Assembly: GCF_013041605.1 (NCBI RefSeq)
Contig: NZ_JABEQC010000002.1
Location: 310,001-374,000, forward strand
Direction: 5' to 3'
Origin: Vibrio plantisponsor
GTDB lineage: Bacteria > Pseudomonadota > Gammaproteobacteria > Enterobacterales > Vibrionaceae
DNA: 64,000 bases
Shown here: one piece after another, positions 1 to 9,274 of the stretch
How the letters are laid out: each line of letters opens with the position of its first letter
Numbering within the stretch: position 1 is the first letter of the stretch
Position numbers and translations under genes: made by a program
Notes under the pieces: generated by a model
Databases searched by the model: none
What the model saw: the letters and a program-made list of their open reading frames with translations, nothing else
What the model was told of the DNA's origin: nothing

Positions 1-1
1 A

Positions 2-2020
2 ACGGCGGCGCAGCAAGGTCAGGCCCACTTTAGGAGTGGCAAAGACAAAGTGATTCAAGCGGGTGACATTGCCGTATTGGTTCGCACGGGGAATGAAGGG
101 CGAATGATTAAAGAAGCACTGGCGAAACAAGGTATTGCCAGTGTGTATCTGTCTAACCGTGATAGCGTGTTTACCAGTTCAATTGCTCAAGATATTCAAC
201 GTTTACTTCAAGCTGTGCTTACTCCTGAAAATGACCGAGCGCTACGCGCGGCTTTAGCATCGCCATTGTTTGCGCTGAATTCGAAGCAGCTTGATGCACT
301 CAATAACGATGAAAACGAGTGGGAAAAAGCCGTTAACGAGTTTAAGCAGTACCGACAGCTTTGGCTTGAGCGTGGCGTGCTGCCAATGCTTCGATCTGTT
401 TTAAGCCTGCGTCATATTGCAGAACGTTGGCTGGAAGAGCCAGATGGAGAGCGAAATCTTACCGATTTCATGCACATCAGCGAACTGTTGCAACAAGCCA
501 CTCAAGATATCGATAGTGACCACGGCTTGTTACGTTGGTTGGCTCAAACGATCACCGATGCCGAGCAAGGCATGGGGGGTAATGACGAAGCGATTCAACG
601 TTTGGAGTCAGAAAGAAATCTGGTGCAGATCGTCACCATCCACAAATCCAAAGGTTTGGAATATGAGTTGGTGTTTTTGCCGTTTGTGGTCAGCTATCGA
701 GAAGCGAGCGAAGGTAAGTTTTACGACACTGCCAGCGGTGAAACTCTGCTGGATATCACTGGTGATAAACAGGCTCTGCAACAGGCAGACAAAGAACGTT
801 TAGCGGAAGATTTGCGTTTGATTTATGTGGCATTAACCCGCTCGGTTTATGGATGTTTTATCGGTGTTGCCCCTCTGCGTAATGGGCGCTCAACCAAAGA
901 GCCTACGGGTGTTCATCACAGCGCTATCGGTTATCTGCTGCAAAACGGGCAGGAAGGGGGGATTGATCTCCTGACCCAGTCCGTTCAAACCCATGCAAAA
1001 CACTTATCTTCTGTCTTAGTTACTTCGCCTCCAGAAGCATATGACACCGTATTTACGCCGTCAGAACAAACACTACCAGCTCTTAAAGCCAGGGAGCTGC
1101 AAAGTGAGATTGACCGTTTTTGGCGTATTACCAGTTACTCGGGTTTGGTGAAGCAGGGCAGCCATCAAAAAGAACATGACGCAACAATTGAGATTGCGGG
1201 TTTCGATGTGGATTCTGCGGATGAACACGATGACCTGACAGAGACGGAAATAGAACGAACTATTTTCACTTTTCCGCGAGGTGCGCGCCCCGGTACTTTC
1301 TTGCACACCGTGTTTGAAGAGGTTGAGTTCACTGAATCTGCAACCAGCGAGCACAACACAAAAATCATCAGTCATCTGCTGGAATTAGAACAGTTAGAGA
1401 TGGAATGGTTACCAGTGATCCAAAAGCTGGTGGACGATGTGTTGGCGACTCCGCTAGATGGTAAAAAGTTACTGCTTAACCAAAAACAGCCTCATCAGAG
1501 ATTGGTTGAGATGGAATTTTTGTTGCCAATTGAAGTGCTCACCGCACCAGCTTTAAACCGTGTGATTCAACGCCATGATCCTCTTTCTGCCAAAGCTGGT
1601 GATCTGGGGTTCTACACCGTTCAGGGTATGCTGAAAGGCTTTATCGACTTAGTGTTTGAACATGAAGGCAAATACTATGTTCTGGACTGGAAATCGAATC
1701 ATTTAGGCAATGAAGTTGAGGCTTACCACAGTGAACGCTTGGCTTCAGCAATGGCAGAACACAGATACGATCTGCAATATCAGTTGTATGCATTAGCGCT
1801 GCACCGTTTTTTACAAAGTCGCTTAGCGGACTATGACTACAACAAACACTTCGGTGGTGTTTACTATCTGTTCCTGCGCGGTATGAATGGCAAAGCGCAG
1901 CACGGTATTTTCAATGCAAAACCAAGCCAAGCAATGTTAGAAGAACTGGATTTATTAATACAAGGTAAAGAGCCGGATGAACGCACAAACTCTGCTGGGC
2001 AAATGGAGCTAGGATTATGA
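2..2020 (+). CDS. recB: RecBCD exonuclease V beta subunit, C-terminal part
   Basis: The frame is open from the left window edge, so about 672 C-terminal residues of a protein usually near 1,200 are present. RecB is the 3'-5' helicase and only nuclease of RecBCD, which processes double-strand breaks. Visible are a UvrD-type helicase motif V (IHKSKGLEYELVFLP), motif VI (LIYVALTRSVYG) and, near nucleotide 1,680, the nuclease core VLDWKSNHLG, whose Asp and Lys match the RecB catalytic pair. The internal GTG at position 50 is not the start because coding sequence continues upstream. The stop overlaps the recD start (ATGA), so the two genes are translationally coupled. The N-terminal ATPase motifs lie outside the window. 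Identification is firm. Confidence 0.97.
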   Translation, partial: TAAQQGQAHFRSGKDKVIQAGDIAVLVRTGNEGRMIKEALAKQGIASVYLSNRDSVFTSSIAQDIQRLLQAVLTPENDRALRAALASPLFALNSKQLDALNNDENEWEKAVNEFKQYRQLWLERGVLPMLRSVLSLRHIAERWLEEPDGERNLTDFMHISELLQQATQDIDSDHGLLRWLAQTITDAEQGMGGNDEAIQRLESERNLVQIVTIHKSKGLEYELVFLPFVVSYREASEGKFYDTASGETLLDITGDKQALQQADKERLAEDLRLIYVALTRSVYGCFIGVAPLRNGRSTKEPTGVHHSAIGYLLQNGQEGGIDLLTQSVQTHAKHLSSVLVTSPPEAYDTVFTPSEQTLPALKARELQSEIDRFWRITSYSGLVKQGSHQKEHDATIEIAGFDVDSADEHDDLTETEIERTIFTFPRGARPGTFLHTVFEEVEFTESATSEHNTKIISHLLELEQLEMEWLPVIQKLVDDVLATPLDGKKLLLNQKQPHQRLVEMEFLLPIEVLTAPALNRVIQRHDPLSAKAGDLGFYTVQGMLKGFIDLVFEHEGKYYVLDWKSNHLGNEVEAYHSERLASAMAEHRYDLQYQLYALALHRFLQSRLADYDYNKHFGGVYYLFLRGMNGKAQHGIFNAKPSQAMLEELDLLIQGKEPDERTNSAGQMELGL

Positions 2021-4191
2021 GCACACAAGCATTGGATGTGTTAGCGCGTTTGGCTAAGCAGGGCAGTATTCGCCAGCTTGACTACCAGTTTGCTCGTTTT
2101 GTCGCTTCGCTTTTGTCTGGCGACGAGTTGAGTGCAGAGGAAAAAAGTGCCTTTCTTTTACTGGTGGCAGCTGTCAGTGCGGAACTGGGTAAAGGCAATA
2201 TTTGTCTAGCTCTGTGGGACAGTCACGGCAGCAGCGTTGATCTGTCCGCTAAACTGGGGTTGTATGGCGAAGCGGCTTTAGCGGTGAATCCTCTTTGGGT
2301 AAATGCGGATTGGAATCGAATTCTGCCAAACTCAAAGCTGGTTGGCTTGCAAGGGGAAGCTGTTCCGCTGATGTTTGATGGGCAGAGACTCTATTTGCAT
2401 CGTTACTGGCATTATGAAGTCACTCTGGCACACAGATTACAGAGCTTTGGGTCACCGATGATCTTAAAGCCTACTGATGTACAAAAGCCTATTCAAGCTC
2501 AAAAGCTCAGGGAGCTGCTCGATGTATTATTTGAACGCGACTACCGCTTTCTTTTTAAAGCCTTGAAAAGCAGTGAGACTTCTCAGGTCAGTCGTCAGCG
2601 AATGGTGTGTGATTTCCTTGATGTGGTCGACGATGGCCAACTGAACTGGACTGCAATCGATGCCGTGCTAACCAGCGTTCAGCGAATGGAAGATCTTCAA
2701 CCGCTGAATACGCTCGTTCCAGCAAGCAGTTGTTTAAACTGGCAGAAAGTAGCAGCAGCAGTGGCTTTGACACGTCGCTTTGCAGTCATTTCCGGAGGAC
2801 CGGGAACCGGTAAAACTACAACAGTCACCAAATTGCTCGCAGCTTTAATTCGCCAATCGCAGCAGCAAGGTCATACACCGAATATTAAGTTGGTCGCACC
2901 AACAGGTAAGGCGGCCGCTCGTTTAACTGAATCTATCGGTAAAGCGGTAGAAAGTTTAGCTGTAGAGCCGGACTTAAAGTCCGCAATTCCAACCACATCC
3001 AGTACCATTCATCGCCTGCTTGGTGCCATTCCGGGCAGCGCTGAGTTTCGTCATCACAACAAGAACCCGCTGCACTTAGATGTGCTGGTGGTGGATGAAG
3101 CTTCCATGGTGGATCTCTCCATGATGGTCAAACTGGTCGATGCACTGCCTAGCCATGCACGTTTGATTTTACTTGGTGATAAAGACCAGCTTGCTTCCGT
3201 TGAAGCGGGCGCAGTGTTGGGTGATATCTGCTCATTTATTGATAACGGATACAGCGCCGCGCAAGGCAAGTTGCTCTCTGAACTGACCGGCTTCCACACC
3301 TTGGGCAATTCAGTTTCATCTACCCACTCCAAGACTTCGCACAGCAGCGTTGCAGATAGCTTGTGTATGCTGCAAAAAAGCTACCGTTTTGATGCCCGAT
3401 CCGGTATTGGACAATTGGCGAAAGCGATAAACAGCGGCAGAGCCGCGAAGGTGGATGAAGTCTGGAATCAAGATTTCTCGGATATTAACCACTACCCGTT
3501 AAGCAGCGACAACTATAACCAGATGATCAAATCTTTGGTGGACGCTTATTCTGTTTATCTTCAACGAGCAGGTAAGCGTAACAAAGCTGATGTCATAACT
3601 GATGCTGTTGAAAGCTTGCAGCTTGAAACGATGGCAAGTGAAGCCAAAGCAGTATTAAAAGCATTCAGTCAAAGTCGTTTACTGTGTGCAGTGCGCGAAG
3701 GTGACTTTGGTGTGCTGGGGCTGAATCATCGTATTGAACGTGCTTTGGCGGCGCGTAATTTGATCAAGACTCAACAGGAGCTTTGGTATCACGGTCGCCC
3801 TGTAATGGTGACACTGAACGATCACGCCCTGGGTTTGTATAACGGTGATATAGGCATATGTATGCGAGATGAAGAGGATGCCGAGCAAAGATTGAAGGTC
3901 TATTTCGAGCTTCCTGATGGTAGCGTAAAAGCTGTATTGCCAAGCCGAGTTCCTCAACATGAAACCGCGTTTGCCATGACGATTCATAAATCACAGGGTA
4001 GTGAGTTTGAATTCACTGCGATGATTTTGCCGCCAGAGTACAGTCCGATAGTGACGCGTGAACTGATCTATACAGGTATCACCCGAGCGAAAGAGCGTCT
4101 GGCTTTGTATTGTGATATCGGTGTGCTGAAACGAGGTATTCAGTTTAAGACTGAACGAGCGAGTGGATTGGTTGAACGCTTAAAAGGGTAA
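2017..4191 (+). CDS. recD: RecBCD exonuclease V alpha subunit, 5'-3' helicase RecD
   Basis: This 724-residue SF1 helicase is the fast 5'-3' motor of RecBCD. Walker A is GGPGTGKTTT (about residue 260), Walker B is VVDEASMVD, and C-terminal motifs AMTIHKSQGSEF and YTGITRAKERL complete the helicase set. It is longer than E. coli RecD (about 610). The extra length is partly in a Ser-rich stretch after the Walker B region (near nucleotides 3,290-3,360) and in a linker near 3,480-3,650, which I infer are lineage insertions. The ATG overlaps the recB stop by four bases, indicating one operon. No clear terminator follows. Confidence 0.97.
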   Translation: MSTQALDVLARLAKQGSIRQLDYQFARFVASLLSGDELSAEEKSAFLLLVAAVSAELGKGNICLALWDSHGSSVDLSAKLGLYGEAALAVNPLWVNADWNRILPNSKLVGLQGEAVPLMFDGQRLYLHRYWHYEVTLAHRLQSFGSPMILKPTDVQKPIQAQKLRELLDVLFERDYRFLFKALKSSETSQVSRQRMVCDFLDVVDDGQLNWTAIDAVLTSVQRMEDLQPLNTLVPASSCLNWQKVAAAVALTRRFAVISGGPGTGKTTTVTKLLAALIRQSQQQGHTPNIKLVAPTGKAAARLTESIGKAVESLAVEPDLKSAIPTTSSTIHRLLGAIPGSAEFRHHNKNPLHLDVLVVDEASMVDLSMMVKLVDALPSHARLILLGDKDQLASVEAGAVLGDICSFIDNGYSAAQGKLLSELTGFHTLGNSVSSTHSKTSHSSVADSLCMLQKSYRFDARSGIGQLAKAINSGRAAKVDEVWNQDFSDINHYPLSSDNYNQMIKSLVDAYSVYLQRAGKRNKADVITDAVESLQLETMASEAKAVLKAFSQSRLLCAVREGDFGVLGLNHRIERALAARNLIKTQQELWYHGRPVMVTLNDHALGLYNGDIGICMRDEEDAEQRLKVYFELPDGSVKAVLPSRVPQHETAFAMTIHKSQGSEFEFTAMILPPEYSPIVTRELIYTGITRAKERLALYCDIGVLKRGIQFKTERASGLVERLKG

Positions 4192-4247
4192 CTTCACGGT
4201 TCTGGTTGAGACAATGAGTCGTTACTAATGTTTAGTTAATAAGTACG

Positions 4248-4290
4248 TAGGCAGAGATTCTGGCAACCTTCCTTGGCTGCCTAGCGAATC
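4248..4290. repeat. Interleaved inverted repeats 3' of recD
   Basis: TAGGCAG (4248-4254) pairs with CTGCCTA (4277-4283), and GATTC (4256-4260) pairs with GAATC (4286-4290). The order A-B-A'-B' is that of a pseudoknot. No T-run follows, so it is not a standard terminator. The second stem is only five bases and may be chance. Confidence 0.3.
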
Positions 4291-4301
4291 CACAAAAGGT
4301 G

Positions 4302-4478
4302 TTAGCAAACAGCTTTTGAAAAAGTGATATTGCGGATCTTATAGCGCGTTTGTGAGCCTAAGATAAAGCTTTTTAGGTAGTCACTGACGGGAAACACGCA
4401 ATGTACATCTAGACCTTCTAGGAAGTTATGATCTGCCATATCCCAGAAGCTTTGTAGCGAATTACAAATTACGGTTTT
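4302..4478 (-). CDS. Hypothetical 58-residue protein
   Basis: This small minus-strand frame begins at an ATG (MKTVICNSLQ) and ends VC. I do not recognise a family. No signal peptide or long hydrophobic stretch is apparent, and it is rich in aromatic residues and has three Cys. An in-frame TTG upstream (4502) is a less likely start. The case for a real gene rests on position: it fills an otherwise empty spacer of more than 500 bp between recD and argA, and a CRP-like palindrome (4581-4594) and an inverted repeat (4537-4555) lie just upstream. The Shine-Dalgarno match is weak. It could equally be a spurious frame. Confidence 0.35.
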   Translation of the reverse strand, partial: KTVICNSLQSFWDMADHNFLEGLDVHCVFPVSDYLKSFILGSQTRYKIRNITFSKAVC

Positions 4479-4536
4479 CATATAAATTAGTTTGCTCTTC
4501 AATAAGTTATTTATCGTTGAAGCAATCCGTGCTCTC

Positions 4537-4555
4537 CCTAAGTTAAGCCCTTAGG
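4537..4555. repeat. Inverted repeat CCTAAG-N7-CTTAGG
   Basis: Six-base perfect arms (4537-4542 and 4550-4555) lie between the CRP-like site and the start of the 58-residue hypothetical frame. It may be an operator or a leader hairpin. No regulator can be named. Confidence 0.3.
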
Positions 4556-4580
4556 TAGAATTCCAACTCAATGCAATAAG

Positions 4581-4594
4581 GTGATCTATGTCAC
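4581..4594. promoter_or_regulatory. CRP-like site
   Basis: GTGATCTATGTCAC fits the CRP core GTGA-N6-TCAC with perfect dyad half-sites. It sits about 100 bp upstream of the small minus-strand frame starting at 4478. It is 147 bp past the 3' end of argA and 390 bp past recD, so the small frame is the only nearby start it could serve. Confidence 0.45.
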
Positions 4595-4680
4595 GAGTGG
4601 CGAGATTTTACACAGCTCTGTGCTGTATGAAAAGTGATTAATTAATGAACATCTAAAATACAAATTAATATACTAATTAT

Positions 4681-4723
4681 TCAATCAATAGCAGATATAA
4701 ATATTGCATCTGCTATTGATTGA
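4681..4723 (-). terminator. argA 3' hairpin, 16-bp perfect stem
   Basis: The arms TCAATCAATAGCAGAT (4681-4696) and ATCTGCTATTGATTGA (4708-4723) are exact complements around an 11-base loop, starting 15 bp after the argA stop. On the minus strand the stem is followed by AT-rich sequence (ATAATTAG) rather than a clean U-tract, so it is either an imperfect terminator or an mRNA 3'-end stabiliser. Confidence 0.6.
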
Positions 4724-4737
4724 TTATGTTTATGTGA

Positions 4738-6084
4738 CTAAAGCTTAAGAATGAGTATTTTTGAGCGACGTTGATAGTTGTAAAGCTGACGTTTTGACAT
4801 TGGCAGTGCATCGACACCGTACTCGATGAACCCCTGTTCTCTGAACCAGTGCAAGCTGTGGGTTGTTAATACAAATAACTTATTTATATTCATCAACTTA
4901 GCTTGTTGCTTCATATGGCGAAGCAGTAAAGCCCCACGGTCGCCATCGCGGTATTCGGTGTGAATAGCCACACACGCCATCTCAGCCATATCCTCTTCTG
5001 GATAAGGATAAAGTGCTGCACAGCCAATGATCAGACCATCTTTTTCAATAATGGTGAATTTGTGAACCTCTTGCTCTAATTGCTCACGTGAACGACGCAC
5101 CAATATGCCTTGTTCTTCCAGTGGGCGAATCAGATCAAAAATACCGCCGATATCATCGATTTGTGCCTGGCGAAGTTGCTCGGTACTTGCTTTTACAATT
5201 TGTGTACCGATACCATCAAAAGAAAACAGTTCTTGGATTAACGCACCGTCTTCCTTGTAGCTGACCAAATGGCTACGAGGAACGCCAGCTCGGCAAGCGG
5301 CTACGGCTGCTTTTAAGAAACGCAGGGTTCCCGACCTCTCCTCACCATTGGAATTATCTTCAGCTTCCATTTTCTCAATCAGGTTATTCACTTCAGCAGG
5401 GTACAGTTCTGCAATCGAATTACCTTCGCTGTCCATGATGCCTTGTTCAGAACAGAAGCCGATCAGCTTTTCAGCTTTTAATCTTATCGCAACTTGTGTC
5501 GCAACCTCTTCTGAGAGCAAGTTAAAACATTCGCCAGTGACTGAACTCGCAATTGGGCCTAGCAGGACAATCGAACCTTGGTCGAGCATACGGTTAATAC
5601 CATCGATATCAATTCGACGAATTTTCCCGCTGTGGCAATAATCGACACCATCATCTATACCTAGTGGTTGAGAGATAACAAAATTTCCGCTGACCACATT
5701 GAGTTGTGTGCCAGCCATTGGCGTATTGTTTAGGCTCATTGAAAGGCGTGCGGTTATCGCGTGTTGAAGCTGACCTGCTGCTTGCATAACCAAGCCTAGC
5801 GCTTCTTCATCAGTGATTCGAATGCCTTTGTGATACGGAGTGGTGCGGTTGTTTGTCTCTAAAATCTGATTTATCTGTGGGCGTGCGCCGTGAACAAGCA
5901 CTACTTTGACACCGAGACTATGTAGCAGAGCCAGATCACTAATAATATTCGCGAAATTTTTATCGGCAATCGCTTCACCGCCCACCATAACAACCATGGT
6001 TTTTCCACGGTGAGCATTAACATACGGAGCTGATTGTCTAAAGCCTTTAACAAGAGCGGTACTACGAATTTTCACTGATGGCAC
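4738..6084 (-). CDS. argA: N-acetylglutamate synthase ArgA
   Basis: ArgA makes N-acetylglutamate from glutamate and acetyl-CoA, the first committed step of arginine synthesis. The 448 residues match the family (E. coli 443). An amino-acid-kinase-like N domain ([25 protein letters not shown]) carries the arginine feedback site, and a C-terminal GNAT domain (from about residue 300; IGCAALYPY, then [17 protein letters not shown]) does the acetyl transfer. It starts at ATG 6084. An ArgR-like box lies 38 bp upstream, so repression by arginine-bound ArgR is likely. It is transcribed divergently from the DUF2850 gene. Confidence 0.96.
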   Translation of the reverse strand: MPSVKIRSTALVKGFRQSAPYVNAHRGKTMVVMVGGEAIADKNFANIISDLALLHSLGVKVVLVHGARPQINQILETNNRTTPYHKGIRITDEEALGLVMQAAGQLQHAITARLSMSLNNTPMAGTQLNVVSGNFVISQPLGIDDGVDYCHSGKIRRIDIDGINRMLDQGSIVLLGPIASSVTGECFNLLSEEVATQVAIRLKAEKLIGFCSEQGIMDSEGNSIAELYPAEVNNLIEKMEAEDNSNGEERSGTLRFLKAAVAACRAGVPRSHLVSYKEDGALIQELFSFDGIGTQIVKASTEQLRQAQIDDIGGIFDLIRPLEEQGILVRRSREQLEQEVHKFTIIEKDGLIIGCAALYPYPEEDMAEMACVAIHTEYRDGDRGALLLRHMKQQAKLMNINKLFVLTTHSLHWFREQGFIEYGVDALPMSKRQLYNYQRRSKILILKL

Positions 6085-6119
6085 TCTTTATGTTTATGGT
6101 TGTTTAAATATGTCTGAAT

Positions 6120-6137
6120 AATGACTTTTTATTCATC
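6120..6137. promoter_or_regulatory. ARG box (ArgR operator) for argA
   Basis: TGACTTTTTATTCA (6122-6135) matches 13 of 14 positions of the ArgR core TGAATWWWWATTCA. An overlapping half-site TGAAT begins at 6115. The box lies 38 bp upstream of argA, where ArgR operators normally sit. A second full box at the usual 3-bp spacing is not obvious. Confidence 0.6.
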
Positions 6138-6231
6138 TGTGAGCAAGTGGTTTTTAGTAGGTTAACGCGACTATTTTTTGTAACGCTGTATTGGCAGTGT
6201 TGATTTAAATAAGTTCTAAGTAAGAGATACG

Positions 6232-6684
6232 ATGCCTAAAGCAGCTAAATTAAATCGAGACCAAATGTTTAATAATTCACAACAAGACACTGCCGCGAAT
6301 GGCAGTGGTGTGAAAAATAGAAAACGGTTGGAACTCTTCCTAATCTTACTCTTGGTTTTGGGAAGTATTGTAGCGGCGATTCTTTACGGAAATGTGATTG
6401 ACCGAATAAAAAGCACCCTTGCGCCGAAACAAGAGATTTACGGAGTCTGGGTGGAGCAAGATGTGGCCTATTACTCAACTCGTAGGCTGGAAATTGGTCC
6501 TGATGGTATTACGATGGAAGGGCGTGTTTATACCACGCGGTACGATTTCGACGGACACTATTTAACCTTCGAGGTTGCGGGGCAGGAATACAAGTTTCAA
6601 ATGACGAACCCTGAGAACACGGAAATGAAGCAGATAACCAGCGCTCATTACAAACCCATTTTCCGAATGTCAGGAAAAAACTAA
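6232..6684 (+). CDS. DUF2850 family membrane-anchored protein
   Basis: This is a 150-residue protein with a basic N-terminus, one transmembrane helix (about residues 33-53, LFLILLLVLGSIVAAIL) and a C-terminal extracytoplasmic domain beginning IYGVWVEQDVAYY. The pattern matches DUF2850, a family I know mainly from vibrios and of unknown function. The YGVW motif and beta-rich tail suggest a small periplasmic fold anchored to the inner membrane. It stands alone between divergent argA and mltA, 66 bp before mltA. Confidence 0.75.
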   Translation: MPKAAKLNRDQMFNNSQQDTAANGSGVKNRKRLELFLILLLVLGSIVAAILYGNVIDRIKSTLAPKQEIYGVWVEQDVAYYSTRRLEIGPDGITMEGRVYTTRYDFDGHYLTFEVAGQEYKFQMTNPENTEMKQITSAHYKPIFRMSGKN

Positions 6685-6750
6685 TTTAACAATTTCGCAA
6701 TTGCGCTTCGGTAGTTAGTTTGTCATCCTTTCGGTCGAATTCAATATGGG

Positions 6751-7863
6751 ATGCCTTCAGTGAACAAACGCCTTCTTTCTCTTGCCAGCTTAGCGCTTCT
6801 GTTTGGTTGTGCTCAACCGACCGACCGAGCGCAACAATACATAGACGAACCTTTTGCCAGAACACTGAATAAAGTGGATGTGGTGGAATCGAATAAACCG
6901 CGCGACTTTACTGAATTTGCCAAGCAAAGTGAGCAAGTGGTTGTCAATTCTCCTTCTATGGCTAAAACCTTTGGCCCTCTCTATGAGAAGCTCAACGAGT
7001 GGGTAATAGAAAGTGGCGATACTACTCAGCTATCTCAGTTTGGTATCCAGTCTGCTCAGTTAGGCGGCGGTGATAGTAAAGGCAATGTCTTGTTCACAGG
7101 GTATTTTTCTCCGGTGATAGAGCTGCGTCATACTCCTGACGAAACCTTTAAGTATCCCGTTCACAGCATGCCTAAGTGTGAAATTGAGTGTCCGACACGA
7201 GCGCAAATCTATGATGGCGCACTTGATGGACAAGGGCTTGAGCTAGGATATGCGGCAAACCGAATTGATCCTTTTATTATGGAAGTGCAGGGCAGTGGCT
7301 TTGTGCACTTTGGTGACGATGACACTTTAGAATACTTCGCTTATGCAGGTAAAAATAACAAGGCTTACATCAGCATTGGCAAAGTGCTGATTGAGCGAGG
7401 ATTGGTTGAACGTGAAAAGATGTCGCTCAAAGCCATCAATGAGTGGGCGCACTCGAATGATGAAGCAACAGTGAAAGAGCTTCTGGAACAAAATCCTTCT
7501 TATGTCTTTTTCCAACCAAGAGCGGCTGCACCAGTAACGGGCACGGCAGGTATTCCTTTATTACCAATGGCATCGGTAGCGGGCGATCGCACTCTGTTTC
7601 CGATGGGCACACCTATTTTGGCTGAAGTGCCTTTGTTGAATGCGGATGGCACTTGGTCTGGCGCTCACCAATTACGTTTGCTGATTGTGTTAGACACAGG
7701 CGGCGCGGTAAAACAGAACCATCTCGACCTTTATCATGGTATGGGACCAAGAGCGGGTACTGAAGCTGGGCACTACAAACACTTTGGCCGAGTTTGGAAG
7801 TTAGGGCTTGAGAACTCGCCACTACAGGCGCCTTGGGCATTACCACCCGAAAAATTGGAATAA
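6751..7863 (+). CDS. mltA: Membrane-bound lytic murein transglycosylase A
   Basis: MltA cleaves the MurNAc-GlcNAc bond of peptidoglycan, forming 1,6-anhydro-muropeptides in the periplasm. The N-terminus is a lipoprotein signal whose lipobox LLFGC places Cys at about residue 20, predicting an outer-membrane anchor. The MltA domain follows (GYFSPVIELR, MEVQGSGFVHF) with a C-terminal 3D double-psi barrel holding the LIVLDTGGAVK motif with the expected catalytic Asp. The 370 residues fit the family (E. coli 365). A GTG nine bases downstream is an alternative start. A terminator follows. The muropeptides it releases are substrates for the AmpG permease at 23.5-24.9 kb. Confidence 0.95.
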   Translation: MPSVNKRLLSLASLALLFGCAQPTDRAQQYIDEPFARTLNKVDVVESNKPRDFTEFAKQSEQVVVNSPSMAKTFGPLYEKLNEWVIESGDTTQLSQFGIQSAQLGGGDSKGNVLFTGYFSPVIELRHTPDETFKYPVHSMPKCEIECPTRAQIYDGALDGQGLELGYAANRIDPFIMEVQGSGFVHFGDDDTLEYFAYAGKNNKAYISIGKVLIERGLVEREKMSLKAINEWAHSNDEATVKELLEQNPSYVFFQPRAAAPVTGTAGIPLLPMASVAGDRTLFPMGTPILAEVPLLNADGTWSGAHQLRLLIVLDTGGAVKQNHLDLYHGMGPRAGTEAGHYKHFGRVWKLGLENSPLQAPWALPPEKLE

Positions 7864-7946
7864 CTTTTCAGCCTGCTAGTTATCGTCTGCCTGCAACGCC
7901 AACAAGTTTGGCGGAGTTTGGATGTGATGGTCTGGACATTTATATT

Positions 7947-7978
7947 AAGAGTGCGTATAAATCGCACTCTTTCTTTTT
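7947..7978 (+). terminator. Rho-independent terminator of mltA
   Basis: Stem AAGAGTGCG (7947-7955) and CGCACTCTT (7963-7971) around a 7-base loop is followed by a TCTTTTT tract. It separates mltA from tcdA. Confidence 0.8.
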
Positions 7979-8005
7979 GAACCCTCTTTAATTTGGATTG
8001 TTGTC

Positions 8006-8815
8006 ATGCGTGAACTCGATACTCCAGCCTCAGATAGCTATAACCAACGATTCGGCGGTACTCGTCGACTGTATGGCAATAGCGAAGTCGATATCCTGCG
8101 TGCAGCGCACGTATGTGTTATTGGTATTGGCGGTGTGGGTTCATGGGCTGTTGAAGCGCTGGCGAGAACAGGTATTGGTGAATTGACACTGATTGATATG
8201 GATGATGTTTGTGTGACCAACATTAACCGTCAAATTCATGCTATGTCTGGCACTGTTGGTCAGAGCAAAATTGAAGTGATGGCAGAACGCGTTAAGCTAA
8301 TTAACCCTGAATGCAAAGTTAATTTGATTGATGATTTCATCACGCCTGACAACCAGCATGAGTATCTGACCAAAGATTATGACTATGTGCTGGATGCGAT
8401 TGACAGTGTGAAGGCAAAAGCCTCTTTGCTTGCTTATTGTCGCAGCAACAAGATCAAAGTGATTACGATTGGCGGCGCTGGTGGTCAAACCGACCCTACG
8501 CAAATCAAAGTGGCCGATCTGACCAAAACCATTCAAGATCCTTTGGCGAAGAAGATTAAAGATCGTCTGCGTCAGCACCATAATTTCCCGACCAATCCGG
8601 CGCGTAAGTTTGGTATCGACTGTGTTTTCTCAACAGAACATCTCAAGTATCCACAAGTGGATGGTTCAGTCTGTGCGACCAAATCGACCGCAGAAGGTCC
8701 TAAACGTATGGATTGTGCGTCTGGTTTTGGTGCTGCTACCGTCGTTACCGCAACATTCGGTTTTGTTGCCGTTGCGCGTATCGTAGAAAAAATCATTCAG
8801 AAACACAGTAAGTAA
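8006..8815 (+). CDS. tcdA: tRNA threonylcarbamoyladenosine dehydratase
   Basis: TcdA (CsdL) is an E1-like enzyme that uses ATP to cyclise t6A37 of ANN-decoding tRNAs to ct6A. The 269-residue protein has the nucleotide-binding glycine motif GIGGVGSWAVEAL (about residues 37-49), the adenylation-site stretch INRQIHAMSGTVG, and a Cys (FGIDCVFSTE) typical of the family. It is followed 17 bp later by csdE. With csdA nearby, this is the classical CSD sulfur-transfer set, in which CsdA-CsdE feeds persulfide to TcdA. Confidence 0.94.
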   Translation: MRELDTPASDSYNQRFGGTRRLYGNSEVDILRAAHVCVIGIGGVGSWAVEALARTGIGELTLIDMDDVCVTNINRQIHAMSGTVGQSKIEVMAERVKLINPECKVNLIDDFITPDNQHEYLTKDYDYVLDAIDSVKAKASLLAYCRSNKIKVITIGGAGGQTDPTQIKVADLTKTIQDPLAKKIKDRLRQHHNFPTNPARKFGIDCVFSTEHLKYPQVDGSVCATKSTAEGPKRMDCASGFGAATVVTATFGFVAVARIVEKIIQKHSK

Positions 8816-8832
8816 TCACTGGAGTATTGTTC

Positions 8833-9261
8833 ATGACTGCTTTTCCGACTTCACCTTTTGGCACAGAAATCACCAGCGAAGATATAGTGCAGACCATGCA
8901 ACAGTTTAAAGGCTGGGAAGACCGCTACCGTCAGGTGATTCAGTGGGGCAAAAAGCTACCTGTGATGCCAGAGGAAATGAAAAGCGAACAAGTAACGGTT
9001 TCGGGATGTGAAAGCTTAGTCTGGTTGGTTAGCCAGCAAGAAAATGGTATCTGGCATTTCTGCGCTGATTCCGATGCACGTATCGTTCGTGGACTGATTG
9101 CCCTAGTGATGGCCGCTTTTGAAGGTAAAACGTCTCAACAGATCCAAGATTTTGATGTGGATGGATATTTCGAACAGCTCGGACTCATCACGCATTTGAG
9201 TCCTTCCAGAGGGAATGGGTTGAAGGCTATCATCGATAAAGTAAAAGAGATCGCTGTTTAG
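8833..9261 (+). CDS. csdE: Cysteine desulfurase sulfur acceptor CsdE
   Basis: CsdE accepts persulfide sulfur from CsdA and passes it on, in E. coli to TcdA. The 142-residue SufE-like protein has the acceptor Cys59 in VSGCESLVW. ATG 8833 is preferred because GGAG sits nine bases upstream. An in-frame TTG two codons earlier is not needed. It forms one operon with tcdA and converges on csdA, with two hairpins in the 245-bp gap. Confidence 0.93.
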   Translation: MTAFPTSPFGTEITSEDIVQTMQQFKGWEDRYRQVIQWGKKLPVMPEEMKSEQVTVSGCESLVWLVSQQENGIWHFCADSDARIVRGLIALVMAAFEGKTSQQIQDFDVDGYFEQLGLITHLSPSRGNGLKAIIDKVKEIAV

Positions 9262-9274
9262 GTTTCATTTATTG

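Noticed and set aside
1073..1375. Minus-strand open frames inside recB and similar shadow frames elsewhere
   Set aside because: They lie wholly within strong coding genes on the other strand and show no family features or ribosome binding sites.
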